From positions 1,061,350 to 1,125,349 of the forward strand of contig NW_008705570.1 of assembly GCF_000186865.1 (NCBI RefSeq): a stretch of 64,000 nucleotides of DNA, written 5' to 3'. This document shows positions 1 through 10,537 of this stretch, one piece after another (positions within the stretch are counted from its first letter, which is position 1; each line of letters begins with the position of its first letter). Source of the stretch: Aureococcus anophagefferens. Its lineage: Eukaryota > Sar > Pelagophyceae > Pelagomonadales > Pelagomonadaceae. Under the pieces are notes generated by a model that was given only the letters and a program-made list of their open reading frames with translations, did not search any database and was not told where the DNA came from. The translations under genes and the position numbers were made by a program.

Positions 1-3000
1 TCGTCGCGGCGGCGGAGCGGCGCGCGGCGCTCGCCGCGGGCTTCGGCCGCCTCGCGGCGGCGCGCGACGCGGGCCGGCGGCGCGACGCGGGCGCGGGCCG
101 GCTCGCGCGGCGCGCCGCGCGGCGGCGGCGGCGGCTCGCGTTCGGCCGCTGGGCCGCCGGCGCCGCCGCGGGCCGCGCCGCGGCGGCCGCGGCGGCGCGC
201 GTCGCGGCCGCGCGCGCCGACGACGGCGTCGCGGCGTCGCGCGTCGCCGCCGCGCGCGTCGCCGCCGCGCTCTGGAGCGGCCGCGGGCGCACGGCGTCCG
301 CGGTCTTCTTCTCGCGGTGGCGGCGCGCGGCGACGGCGACGGCGCTGGCGCGGGCGCGCCGCGCGGGCGCGGCCTGGCGCGTCGCGAGCCACGCGAAGCG
401 CGCGCGCGTCGCGGCCGCGTTCCGGGCCTGGGCCGCGCGCGCGCGCCTCGACGTCGCCCGCGGGGACGCCGCGGCGGCGGTCCTCGACGCCGCGGCCGCC
501 GCGCGGCTCGGCGCGGCCTGGGTCCGCTGGCGGCGAACCGTCGACCGCGGCGCGGCGACGGTCGCCGCTCTGGTCCGCTTCGAGCGCGACGCGGGGCGCT
601 GGCGCCGCGCGCAGCTCGGCGCCGCGTTCCGGTCCTGGCTCTGCCTGGCCGCCGTCCGGCGCGCCGTCGGCGCGCGCCGGGGCCTCGCGGCGGCGGCGGC
701 CGCGGGCGCGCTCCGCCGCGGCGTCCTCCGGGGCGCGCAGGCGGCCCTGCGCCGCGGCTTCGCGGCCTGGCGCGCGCGCCGCGACCGCCGCGACGACGCC
801 GCGCGCGTCCTGCGGCGCGTCGGCGCGGGCTGCCGGTCGCGGAACCGCGCGGCGCTGGCGGCGGGCCTGCGGCGCTGGCGCTACGCGCTCCACCGCACGA
901 AGCTCGTCGACGCCGCGGGGAAGATGCGGCGCCTCGCCGCGGCGAAACAGTTCGGTTTGATCGTTTCGAAGCGACTGGTCGCGCGGCGGTTCCGCGCGTT
1001 CCGCCGCTGGGCGCGGCGGACCGCGGCGCTCCGCGGCTTCGCGACGTGCGTTTCCAAGGTCGCGGCGCGCGCGGCGCGCGGCGCCTTCCGGCGCTGGGCG
1101 CTGCGCGCGACGCGGTCGGCGCTCGCCGAGGGCCGCGCGCGCCGCGGCGCGGCGCTCGCGCGCGCCGCGCTGAAGCGGGCCGCGGCGCGCGTCGCGACGA
1201 AGGCCTTCCTCCGCTGGTGGGCCGCGGCCTGCGTCGACGGCCTCCGCGCGGCGTCGCTGCGAGCGCTGGAGACGCGCGCGGCGCGGCGCCGGCTCCGTCG
1301 GTCCTTCCGGAGCCTCGCGCGCCGCGCGGGCGACGCCGCGCGCTGCGCGGCCGCCGTGGCCGCGCTCGAGCGCGTCGCGGCGCGCGTCGCGACGTCCGCC
1401 GCGCGCCGCGGCTTCGCCGCGTGGCGCGCGCGCGCGGCGGCGCGGACGGCGACGGCGACGGAGGCGCGGAGTCGGCTCTTGGCGTCCGCGCGGCGCGTCC
1501 GCCGCGTCGCGCTCCGCCGCGCGTTCGCGCGATGGAACGCGCACGCGCGCCGCGTCGCCGCCGCGGAGGCCGCATTCCGCAAGAGCGACCGGCGGCGGCG
1601 GCTCCGGGCCGCGGGCCGCGCTTTCCGCGCCTGGGTGAACGCGCCGGCGTCGGACTCCGAGGACTTTGAGTACGCGAACGCCTTCTTCCGGCGGGCCGTG
1701 TCCCGGGCCGAGCTCGGCGGCGACGACACGCTGCGCCTCGCGCTGACCACGGTCGTGCTACGCGCGGGCGACCTCGAGGTCGGCGGCGCGCCGCGCCGCG
1801 CTGCGCTCGCGGCGGCGACGCTCGACGACGACGGCGTCTACCTGGGCCCGGCCCTGCGCTGCTTCGAGGGCGACCGCGTCGTCCTGGAGGCGCCGCTCTT
1901 CGGCGACGACGCCGGCGCGCGCGCCGTGTCCGCGACGGAGTTCCAGGTCGGCCACCGCGAGGTCTTCGGCGCGGCGTCCGAAACGGACCGCGACGGCTGG
2001 CTCGACGCGCTGGCCAAGTGCCTGGCGCACCACAGAGCCCTGCTGGCGAAGCTCCACCGCGACGCGCGCCACGAGCGGCCGCGGTCGCGGCTCGAGCGGT
2101 CGCGGCGGCGCGCGGGCCGCGCGCCCGACGATTTGGACTGGCTGAAGACGCACGCGGAGCTCCTCACCGAGGGGCTCGGCGAGGACCCGGCGCTGCTGGC
2201 GGCGCTGCGCGAGGAGCTCGCGGGCGCGTCGGAGGCGTCCGTCGCGGACAAGGTCCACGCCGTCGAGCGCGGCGCGTCGGAGCTGCGCGGGTCGTTGGAG
2301 AACGTCGAGCTCTGCCGCGGCGCGCTCCACAAGCGCGGCGGCATGCTCAAGACGGGCAAGAAGATCTTCCACCGCCACGCGTGGAAGGAGAAGACCTTTG
2401 TCTTGCGGGCGCGCGCCTTCGACGACCGCAACGTCTACGTGGGGCCCGTGCTCGAGTTCTCGTGCGCGGGCGAGGACTCGGGCCGCTACGCGCTCGACGG
2501 CTGCGGCGTCCGTGGCTTCGAGAAGCCCGCGACGATCTGGGCGGGCTCGGAGCCGCGCGACGCGTTCCGCTTCGATGTCGTGGAGCGGTCCGGCGCGATC
2601 AAGTCGCTCTACGCGCCGACGGCGGCGGACCGGGACCGCTGGCTGGGAGCGGTAGGGGAAGCTTTGAGCGGCCACCACGTCGTCGCCGCGCGGCTCGCGG
2701 TGCTCGACCCCGCGGGGCAGGAGGCGCGGGACGCGGCCGTCGAGGCGCTGCGGCGCGAGGCCGACGACGCGCCCCTGGGCTTCGCGGCGGCGGACGAGCT
2801 CGCCAAGGGCATCGCGGACGTCGAGCGCGACGTCGACAACACGGATTTCCTGCGGACGGGCCTCTGCGGCGTCGTCATCCACGGCGGCTTCTTAATTCAC
2901 AAGCGGAAGAAGCGGCGCTACTTCAAGGTGCGCGCCGTCGCCTTCGACGACGCGGGCGCCTACGTCGGGCCGCGGCTCGAGTACGCGGTCGAGGAGGACG

Positions 3001-4167
3001 ACGACGTCGTCCTGGGGACGTACCTCTTGGACGGCGCGCGCGTCGAGGCGGGCGAGGGCTCGGGCTTCGACCTGCGCTACGACCACGGGACCGTCGCCTT
3101 GGTCGCGGCGTCCGCCGAGGACCGGAGCGAGTGGCTGCTCGCGCTCGAGGAGGCGCTGAGCCAGCACCACGACATCGTCGAAGCGTTACGGCGGCGGAGC
3201 GGGCCGGCGCCGCGCGGCCGGTCGCCCGCGACGCCGCGGCGGTCGCCGAAGCCGCTCGCGGAGCCCGCGAGCCCGCCGGACTCGCCGGCGCTCTTCCGCT
3301 TCGGCGTCGGCCGCCCCGCGGACGAGTTCCAGTGCGAGTTCCAGTGTGGAAATCAACCACTGGTTTGGGACGTCCCCACCAAACTTCAGAACTCTCTATC
3401 TCGATCAAATCGACGTCGATTCGGCTGATTTTTGGACGAATCGATTGCTCTCGTCGAGTTCTCGAAGCACAGCGGAAGAGTACGGCGCAATCCGTTCAAT
3501 TACGCGCACATTGAAGTCGGGTTGAATATTTGATTTCCACGCAGGCGAGTTCTGCGAGTTCCGGGGCTCGTACGAGACCGTCGCGTTCCACGAGCGGTCC
3601 TGCCCCGTCGCGAGCGCCGACGCGCTCGCCGCCGACGTCTGCGCCGTCGAGGACCGCGGCGACGAGGCCGCGCGGCGGCGCCTCGCGGGCGCGGTATCGC
3701 GGCGCGGCCCGCTGTCCGTCGCCGACGGCGGCACGTGGCGCCGCGCGGCGTGCTCGCTGGCGGCGGCGACGTTCACCGCCGCGGGCGACTACGCCGGGCC
3801 CGCGCTCCTCGAGGAGTGCGGCGGCCGCGTCGTCGCGACGCCGCTCGCGGACCGCGTCGCGCGGCCCTGCGACCCGAGCGGCTGGGATCTGGAGCCCGCC
3901 GCGGGCGGCGACCCGCGGTCCTACGCGGCCGCGGACCGCGAGGACCGCGACGCCTGGACGGCGGCCATCGGCGACGCCCTCGCGGGCCACGGCCGCGTCC
4001 TCGCGGCGCTGGGCCGCGGCCGCGCGCCGAAGACGCCGCTGACCCACGACGATGCGATCCGCCGCGCGCTCGAGGCCGCGGAGCACCGCTACGCGAAGAC
4101 GGAGCCCAACAAGAAGTACGGGCCCCGGCTCTACTCGCCCTTCCAGGACCCGAGGGAGTTCCTGTAA
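1..4167 (+). CDS. Sfi1-like W-repeat and PH-domain protein (5' partial)
   Basis: The frame is open from base 3 to the intron at 3334-3544 and resumes to the TAA at 4165-4167, giving at least 1,317 residues; the start lies upstream of the window. The first ~550 residues are Ala/Arg-rich with regularly spaced AFRxW-type motifs (FGRW, AFRAW, AFRSW, GFAAW, AFRRW, AFLRW, AFARW), resembling centrin-binding repeats of Sfi1. Then come three PH-like domains, each with a beta-rich core and a C-terminal helix of the type DRDxWLxAL (DRDGWLDAL, DRDRWLGAV, DRSEWLLAL), and a diverged fourth one after the intron (DRDAWTAAI). Known of the families: Sfi1 repeats bind centrin at basal bodies, PH domains bind lipids or proteins. 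A centrosome/basal-body to membrane scaffold is inference. The stop lies inside a GTAAGT motif, so a further 3' exon is possible. Confidence 0.75.
3342..3544 (+). mobile_element. Introner element B1 (family B) forming a GC-AG intron
   Basis: This 203-bp element is flanked by the perfect 8-bp duplication GCGAGTTC (3334-3341 and 3545-3552). Its ends are inverted repeats: it starts CAGTGTGGAAATCAAC and ends TGATTTCCACGCAG. The host frame hits a stop inside it (3426-3428). Splicing from the GC that opens the left duplication (3334) to the terminal CAG restores codon T|GC and runs on in frame into the fourth PH-like domain. The intron is therefore 3334-3544, phase 1, type GC-AG. The core CGGCTGATTTTTGGACGA is shared with family A. 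See B2 at 37972 for the second copy. Confidence 0.85.
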
Positions 4168-4247
4168 GTAAGACCTATGACTGTTTCGCTTCATCTCTCA
4201 TCCTTCGACATGGCACCGAGCATGCTGCCTTGAGTAGGCGCAGGAAC

Positions 4248-7200
4248 TCAGGCGCCGTCCACGTGGCGGAGAAGGCGGGCCTCGATGGATCGGGCGTCGC
4301 GCAGATCTGCGGGGCCAAAGGGGCGGCTTGCCTCCACACTAACGCACTTGTGCCGCTTCCTTGTCCCGGGTAAACTTCGCAGGGGCTCCAGGGTGAGCGC
4401 AGTGCTGCTGGCGAGCTGCGCGCGGATCAGTTCGAGCGCGCCCGTGGCGCCGGACTCGTCTCCGCCGCCGCGCTCCCGGCGGACCGCGCGCACGGCCCGC
4501 GTCAACGCCGCGGGCGGCCGGGCGCGACGCCTCGTGGCGCTCGCCGCGGCCGCGAGGAGCGGCTCGACGAGCGCCGCGCGGCGGCCGTAGACCGCGAGCT
4601 CGAGCGGCGTCAAGCCGAGCATCGACGTATCATCCCACTTCCTGCCGCCATTGACGGGAGAGACGACGAGCGCGGGCGACGCTCCCGCGTCGAGGATCCT
4701 TCGGAGGACCGGGAGACTCGACGCGCCGTCCTCGCGCCGCGGCGCGACGCTCCCGTAGTTCGCGACGTCGCATTCGTCGTCGTCGCCCGGCAGCGCGGTC
4801 CAGGCGAAGACCTGGTCGTAGCATTCCAAAGGCCGCAGACTGTCGGCGCCGCCGCATTCGTCGGCGACGAACTCGAAGCCTCCGATCGCCGCGTAGTGCA
4901 GCGGCGTCAGGCCCTTGGCGTCGCGCGCGTCGCAGGCCTCGGCGGCGCGCGCGCCCTCGGCCGAGAGGAGCGCGTCGGCGGCGCGCGCGTCGTCGAGGAG
5001 CGCGGCCGCGTGGAGCGGGCCGAAGCCCGGGGCGCCGTCCGGCCGGCGCGGCGCGTCGGGCGCGACGCCGGTCGCGCACCAGTCGCGGGCCAGGAGCTCG
5101 CGCAGGCAGTCGTGGTGACCGAGGAGCGTCGCGAGCATCGCGAGCCGCGGGCCCGGCCCCGGCGACGCGAGTTCCGCGGCGGCCGCGGCGGCGCGGCGGC
5201 GCTTCGGCGGCGGCGCTTCGACGACCGCGGACGGGCCCGCCCGCTCGGGCGGCGGTCGGACGGGCCCGGCGCGGAGGCCCGCGTCGAGCAGCGTGCGGAG
5301 GACGGCAACGTCGCCGCCGACGACCGCCGCGACGAGCAGCCGAGTCGGGCCGTCGAGGCGCCGCGGATCGTACCACGTGGCCGCGCGGCGGTCCGGCGCG
5401 GCCGCCGCGAGAGGATCGTGCCAGGCGCCCGCGTCTTGCGGCGATAGAGGACGGTCCCACCCGGCTCTCGTTCCGACGTCGAGCTTCGCGACGACGGCCG
5501 CCTGGCCCCGAGCGGCGGCGACGACGAGCGCGGCCGCGCGTGCCTCGGGCGCGCGGGCGACCATGGTCTCGACGACGTCGCCAAAGCCGCGCGCGGCCGC
5601 GAGCTCCGCCGCCGAGAGCCGGCTCTCGTCGATCTTTTTCGAGATACGCCACTTTTGGTTGGCAAAGCTCGCGTCCTCACACCGCGCGAGAAGCGCGGCG
5701 GCGCAGGTCTCGTGGCCGTTGGCGAGCGCGAGGCGAAGAGGATCCGCGGAGATGATCGCGTCCCGTGATGGTTCGGTCGGCTTTCCCCAAGCGTCGCCGC
5801 TGCGAAGCGCCCATGCTCCATTGGCGTCCGCGCGCGCGCCGAAATCGAGGAGCAGCTCGACCGCCGAGAGGTTCCCGTCCGCCGCGGCCCAAAAGAGCGC
5901 CGTGTTGGACTCAAAAAAACGGTACCCGCAATCTGATTCCTGGACCGCGACCTTGCGATCGACTTTGGCCCCGTGTTCCAGAAGGACGCGGGCTGCGGCC
6001 AGGTGATCGTGTACGATCGCGAGCATGAGGGGCGTCGCCGGCACGTCGCGGCTCGCCGAGATGGTATCGCGCGCCTCGCGCCAGCGCCCGTCGTCCGCGC
6101 GCAGCAGCAAGCCGCAGATTTGCGCCGCGCCCGCGGCCGCGGCCGCGTGGAGCGCCGACTCCCGGGAGTACCACCTTCGGAACGGCCTCGGAAGCTCGAG
6201 CGCCGCGGGCTCGTGTTCCAAGCAGAACTCGACGATCTGCTGCGCGAAGGCCAGCGTGACACTCGTAGAAGAGGCCAGCTCTAAAGCCGTGTCGAGCGCG
6301 TCGCGAGCCTCATAGAAGAAGCGATGGCCTTCCTCGGCCGCGGATTCCGCGCGCGCCGCGCGCTCGCGATGCTGCGCGCGGAGGAGCGCCGCGGCCGACG
6401 ACCACTTCTCGTGTCGGACGGCGAGCTCGAGCGGCTGATAGTAGCGGTCCTTGCCCGCGTACGGATCGCTTTGGCTGCGCTCCCCGAACAGGAACCCTCT
6501 GCCGCGCTCCGGGTTGTCGGCCAGGAGATGGCCCGAGGGCGCGTCGGGCCGCGCGCCGTGCTCGAGGAGCGCCTCGAGGATCGCCGGAGCGTCCGCGCGG
6601 TGTGCGACGGCGAGGACCGTGGGGTAGGCGAGGTCGGAGGACCGGTGCAGATTCGGATCCGCGCCGGCCTCGAGCAGCGCCTTCACAATGGCCTCGGCGG
6701 CGTCGTCGTCGCCGTCGTCGTCCGAGTCGCCGTCGCGCGGGAGGAGCGCCCGTATCAGGGGCGTCGAGCCGTCGCCCGAGGACGCCTTGTCGAGGTTCGC
6801 GAAGCGCTGCGCCGCGAGGAGCGCCTCGACGGCGCCGACGCGCTTGAGCGCCGCGGCCCGCAGGAGTGGCGTGTCGCCGTCGTCGTCCTCGACGTCGAGA
6901 TCGCAGAGGCCGGACTGGAGGAGGAGTTCGACGGTCGGCGCCTCGCCGGGGACGTCGTCGGCGGCGACCGCGGCCGCGAGCGCGCTCTCGACGCGCTCCG
7001 TGTCCTGGTTCCAGTGGAGGCCGTTGACGTCGTCGCTCGAGAGCGGCGCCGCCGCATCGAGGATCGCCCGCAGCTTGCGCTCGCAGCCGGACGTCGCCGC
7101 GGCGAAGAGCGGCGGCACGCCCTCGTCGTCGCGGCCGCGCGGGTCCGCTCCCGCGTCGAGGAGCGCCCGGACGACTTCGGCGCTCGCGCCCTCCTGGACG

Positions 7201-8006
7201 GCCGTGACGAGCACGGCGTCGCCGTGGCGTCGCCCGGGCTCGCGCGCGTCGTAGAAGCCGGCGCCCTCCGCTCCGTCGCCGCGCCACGCGAGGCGCGCGA
7301 GGAAGGCGGCGGTCAGGTCGACGTCGAGCAAGACGGCGCGCGACGCGAACGCGGTCGTCGGTATCGGCGCGCCGCGCTCGAGCAGCGCCGCGAGGGCCTC
7401 CACCGCGAGGTCGTGGCGGCGCGCGACGCGCGCGACGACCGCGGCGACCGCGGCGCGGCGCGCGGCGTCGTCGTAGCGGTCGTAGAGGACCGCGACGACC
7501 GCCGCCGAGCCGGCGCTCGCGAGCGCGTCGCGGCCGGCGCCGTCGCGCGCGCCGACCGCGGCGCCGAGGCGGAGGAGCTGCGCGACGTTGTCCGCGGCGC
7601 CCGCGCGCGCCGCCGCGATGAGCGCCGTCGCGCCGTCGCTCTCGCGCCGCTCGGCGACGAGCCGCGGCGTCCGCAGCGCCTCCGCGCGCAGCTTCCGCGG
7701 CGTCTCCGGCGCCGTCGACCGCGCGAGCGTCACGAAGTCCTCCGCGCCCGCGCGGAACGCGCGGCGCCGCGACACCGCGTCGCCCGCGCAGCGCTCGACC
7801 GCCGCGCGGAGCGCGCCGCAGACCGCGTAGCCGGCCCGCGGGATCTCGCTCCGGCACACCGGGCACGTGCCGTGGTCCTTCGTCCACGACAGGAGGCAGC
7901 GCTCGTCGAACGCGTGGCCGCAGGGAGTCACCACGGGCGCGAGCAACACATCCTGGCAGATCGCGCACGTCCACTCCGCCGCGACGTCCGGTTCATCGTC
8001 GCTCAT
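4248..8006 (-). CDS. RING/U-box-like and ankyrin-repeat protein (putative E3 ligase)
   Basis: I start at the ATG at 8006 because the RING follows at once; the longer open frame to 8183 adds only low-complexity sequence. The product is 1,252 residues. N-terminal zinc finger: C14-x2-C17, C29-G-H31, D34, C37, C48-x2-C51. Asp replaces the usual fifth Cys, and the stretch TPCGHAFDERC also looks like a U-box. The rest carries many ankyrin repeats (for example TPLMLAIVHDHLAAARVLLE and TPLHYAAIGG) up to about residue 1,150. Known of the family: RING/ankyrin proteins are ubiquitin E3 ligases with ankyrin substrate binding. Its start is divergent from the GH79 gene 175 bp away, and its end is convergent with the Sfi1/PH gene, 80 bp apart. 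Confidence 0.8.
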   Translation of the reverse strand: MSDDEPDVAAEWTCAICQDVLLAPVVTPCGHAFDERCLLSWTKDHGTCPVCRSEIPRAGYAVCGALRAAVERCAGDAVSRRRAFRAGAEDFVTLARSTAPETPRKLRAEALRTPRLVAERRESDGATALIAAARAGAADNVAQLLRLGAAVGARDGAGRDALASAGSAAVVAVLYDRYDDAARRAAVAAVVARVARRHDLAVEALAALLERGAPIPTTAFASRAVLLDVDLTAAFLARLAWRGDGAEGAGFYDAREPGRRHGDAVLVTAVQEGASAEVVRALLDAGADPRGRDDEGVPPLFAAATSGCERKLRAILDAAAPLSSDDVNGLHWNQDTERVESALAAAVAADDVPGEAPTVELLLQSGLCDLDVEDDDGDTPLLRAAALKRVGAVEALLAAQRFANLDKASSGDGSTPLIRALLPRDGDSDDDGDDDAAEAIVKALLEAGADPNLHRSSDLAYPTVLAVAHRADAPAILEALLEHGARPDAPSGHLLADNPERGRGFLFGERSQSDPYAGKDRYYQPLELAVRHEKWSSAAALLRAQHRERAARAESAAEEGHRFFYEARDALDTALELASSTSVTLAFAQQIVEFCLEHEPAALELPRPFRRWYSRESALHAAAAAGAAQICGLLLRADDGRWREARDTISASRDVPATPLMLAIVHDHLAAARVLLEHGAKVDRKVAVQESDCGYRFFESNTALFWAAADGNLSAVELLLDFGARADANGAWALRSGDAWGKPTEPSRDAIISADPLRLALANGHETCAAALLARCEDASFANQKWRISKKIDESRLSAAELAAARGFGDVVETMVARAPEARAAALVVAAARGQAAVVAKLDVGTRAGWDRPLSPQDAGAWHDPLAAAAPDRRAATWYDPRRLDGPTRLLVAAVVGGDVAVLRTLLDAGLRAGPVRPPPERAGPSAVVEAPPPKRRRAAAAAAELASPGPGPRLAMLATLLGHHDCLRELLARDWCATGVAPDAPRRPDGAPGFGPLHAAALLDDARAADALLSAEGARAAEACDARDAKGLTPLHYAAIGGFEFVADECGGADSLRPLECYDQVFAWTALPGDDDECDVANYGSVAPRREDGASSLPVLRRILDAGASPALVVSPVNGGRKWDDTSMLGLTPLELAVYGRRAALVEPLLAAAASATRRRARPPAALTRAVRAVRRERGGGDESGATGALELIRAQLASSTALTLEPLRSLPGTRKRHKCVSVEASRPFGPADLRDARSIEARLLRHVDGA

Positions 8007-8181
8007 CGATGCGGCGCCTCCTGCCGCTGCTGATGCTACAGCTGCTGCCGCGCAGGCTCGTCTCCTTGCAACCGCGGCACGGCGCGCGAGTTTAAAGAGC
8101 TTGCCACATGCCACCACGACACCGTCGATGCTCCTTGTCGTAAATATCGACGTTGAACTGATCTCCGAATCGCGGACGAGC
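8007..8181. promoter_or_regulatory. Divergent intergenic region between RING/ankyrin and GH79 genes
   Basis: These 175 bases separate two divergent start codons and must hold both promoters and 5' leaders. They are less GC-rich than the flanking coding DNA on the GH79 side. I see no clear TATA box or other named element. Confidence 0.4.
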
Positions 8182-9610
8182 ATGATGGGTCTGGGCAGCC
8201 TCTACGCGCTCTTGCTGCCGTCGGTGCACGCGGCGGCGAGTTTCGCTGTGAACGTGGCAAGCGAGCACGTCTGGGCGACGGCGCCCCACGGCCTCGCCTC
8301 GGTCACCATGGACTTCCACCCGGGAGTCCAGGGCCCGACCGCGTCAATACTGGAGATCGACCTCGATAACCCAGCCCTGCGGAGCGCCGCGCGCTCGCTC
8401 AGCCCGGCGATCCTGCGTCTCGGCGGCAGCGAGGCCGGCGAGCAGCTCGTGTACGCGGGGTTCCCCGGGGGCCCGGCGTGCCCGCCCGGCTACTACTACT
8501 GCCTCACGCCGGAGCGATGGGACGCGATCGTCGCCTTCGCCGACACCACGGGCCTGCGCCTCATGCTCGACCTGAACATCATCGGCCCCGGCAACTCGAC
8601 GGACTTCGACGGCGCCGGGCTCGACCAGATCCGCGCGCTGCTCCGCCACTCCGCCGCGGTGGCGCCGGCCGACGTGGGCCTTTGAGGTCGGCAACGAGAA
8701 CCAGGCCACGCTCAACGCCACCGAGGCCGCGCGCCGCGTCCGGGCCGTGCGCGCCGCGGTCGACGCCGCCTACGGCGCCTTCGAGAAGCCGCTGGTCGTG
8801 GGTCCGTCGCCGCACATCTTCCCCGACTGGATCGAGGACTTCGTCGCGGCCGCGGGCGACGCCGTCGACATCTTTTCCTACCATTTGTACGCGGGCTACG
8901 GCCTCGCGCCGTCCATCGCGGCCCAGGTGAAGAGCGCGGGGTTCCTCGACGACAGCCGGAGCCTCGTGGAGCTCGCGGCCGCCGCCGCGCGGAAACGGGC
9001 GCCGGCGCTGCCCGTGCTCGTCAGCGAGACGGCGGCGGCCTGGAACTCGGGGGCGCCGGGCGTGACGGACTCCTTCGAGAGCGGCTTCTGGTATCTGGAC
9101 CACCTCATGTCCGCGGCGTCTTCGGGCCACGTCGCGACCTGCCGCCAGACCTTGATCGGCGGCAACTACTCGCTGATCGACTCGCGGACCTTCCTCCCGA
9201 ACCCCGACTTCTTCGTCGCCCGGCTCTGGGGAGAAGTCGTGGAGAGCGGCGACGGGGCGACGCGGTACCTGCGGACGGGCCGCGGCGCCGTCATCTCCGT
9301 CGACGCGCGGCGGTCGCTCCGGGCCCAGGCCGCGTGCGGCGCCGACGGGTCCCTCGCGCTCGCGCTCGCGAACGTTTCGCCCGACGCGGTCTCCGTGGGG
9401 CTCGGCGGCGACGAGGGCGCGCGCGAGGAGTGGGTCCTCGATGCCCACGCGGGCGACGGCCGCCGCGTCGACCTCAACGGCGCGGTGCTGGAGGGGGTGG
9501 ACGCGCCGCTCGCGCCGCGCGTCGTCGACGGCGGCGGCGCCTTCGAGGCGCCGCCCTGGTCCCTCGCCTTCGTCCGCTACCCGAACCTGCGCCCGCCGGC
9601 GTGCGCTTAG
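8182..9610 (+). CDS. GH79 family glycoside hydrolase (heparanase-like), with a one-base frame change
   Basis: Start at the first of two adjacent ATGs, followed by a hydrophobic signal peptide (MMGLGSLYALLLPSVHA). The N-terminal half runs in one frame to about 8673, then needs removal of one base: GAC-G-TGG GCC TTT GAG gives D-W-A-F-E-V-G-N-E, the GH79 acid/base motif. The rest, to the stop at 9608, holds the nucleophile motif LVSETAAAWN (Glu codon 9026-9028), the family-typical APGVTDSFESGFWYLDHL, and a C-terminal beta-sandwich. Corrected length is 475 residues. Known of the family: retaining cleavage of beta-glucuronide or related linkages in glycans. Secretion is inferred from the signal peptide. 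The frame change may be an assembly indel, since downstream sequence shows no decay. Confidence 0.8.
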
Positions 9611-9964
9611 GCGGCTCTGCGACGCTTCCGCCTGCCCCCGCCTCCGCAGACATATCCCGCGCGCCGCGCTCTAAACACTGCTCGGACTCAGGAAGCTCCT
9701 CGCGGCGCGTGTCGCGCCTGCCAGTGTGTCGCAGGATGCGACCTCGGAGACTAAGAGAGTGAGGGTGGCGGTGGCCTTAGAAGTCATCCCCCTAAGACCG
9801 CCCCCGCCGGCTGCCGAGTACTGGGCGCGGACGTCCGGCCGCGGCGGCCGGGGCCCGGCTCACGAAGAAGCCGGGCCCCGGACCCCCGATGTCGCAGACG
9901 CCCGCGCGGTTCCGTCGAAGCGTCGCCGCCGGGGCCGCCGCGGCGACCTTGGCAAGGCCGCCGC
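9611..9964. other. Convergent 3' region between GH79 and eL41 genes
   Basis: These 354 bases lie between two convergent stop codons. I see no supported ORF, RNA gene or repeat; the stretch presumably holds two 3' untranslated regions. A short inverted GC-rich stretch near 9848-9880 (GGGGCCCGGCTC then GCCGGGCCCCGG) could form a stem. Confidence 0.4.
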
Positions 9965-10537
9965 TTACTTGGCGCGCTGGCGCATCTTCCTGCGCTTGCG
10001 CTGGAGGCGGCGCGTGCGCTTCTTCTTCCACTTCCAGCGCATCTTCGACGTCGACTTCTTGTAGCGGCTCGCCTCGCCGCCGCCGTCGACGTTGAGGAGG
10101 AGCTGGACCGTGCAGCCCGCGGCGAGGCCGTTGTCCTCGAGCGTGCCCGCGGCGAGCTGGCGCGCGCCGAACTGGAGGCGCTGGAGCTCCGCCGGGATGA
10201 ACTCGACGTCCTCGACGACGTCCTTGAGCTCGCTCACCGTGAGCGCGGGGTCCACCTCGAGGGTGGACGTGGCCCCCTCCGCGGAGAGGAAGATCTGGAC
10301 CTAGGCGAGGGAACGGGGTGAGCGCGGGGGGGCGCGGGGGCGGCGATTTGGGGCGAGTTTGGGCTGGGTGGCGGGTGTGCCGCGGCGCGCCGCCCCCGCG
10401 GCGCGTCACGGCGCGGGCGATGGATCGCCCGGCGCGGCGCGGCGCGGCGGAGGCGATGGGCGCGTTGGCAGGCGGTGGGGAGGGCCAGGGGGAGCGCGCG
10501 CGGCGCGTAAAGTCAGCGGACGCCGAGCTGCGACCAT
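9965..10537 (-). CDS. Ubiquitin-like protein fused to ribosomal protein eL41
   Basis: Exon 2 (10300-9965) encodes 75 residues starting VQIFLSAEG and ending LLLNVDGGG, then the linker EASRYKKSTSK, then a 25-residue tail beginning MRWKWKKKR and ending RRKMRQRAK, which is ribosomal protein eL41 almost residue for residue. With an initiator Met the ubiquitin-like part is exactly 76 residues and ends Gly-Gly, like ubiquitin. The codon before VQIF is preceded by a pyrimidine-rich CCTCGCCTAG 3' splice site, so I place the ATG in a separate exon; a candidate is ATG-GTCGCA at 10537-10535 (intron 10301-10534, 234 nt). Known: ubiquitin is fused to eL40 and eS31, and FUBI to eS30; processing proteases cut after GG. 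That a DUB releases eL41 here is inference. The position of exon 1 is uncertain. Confidence 0.8.
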
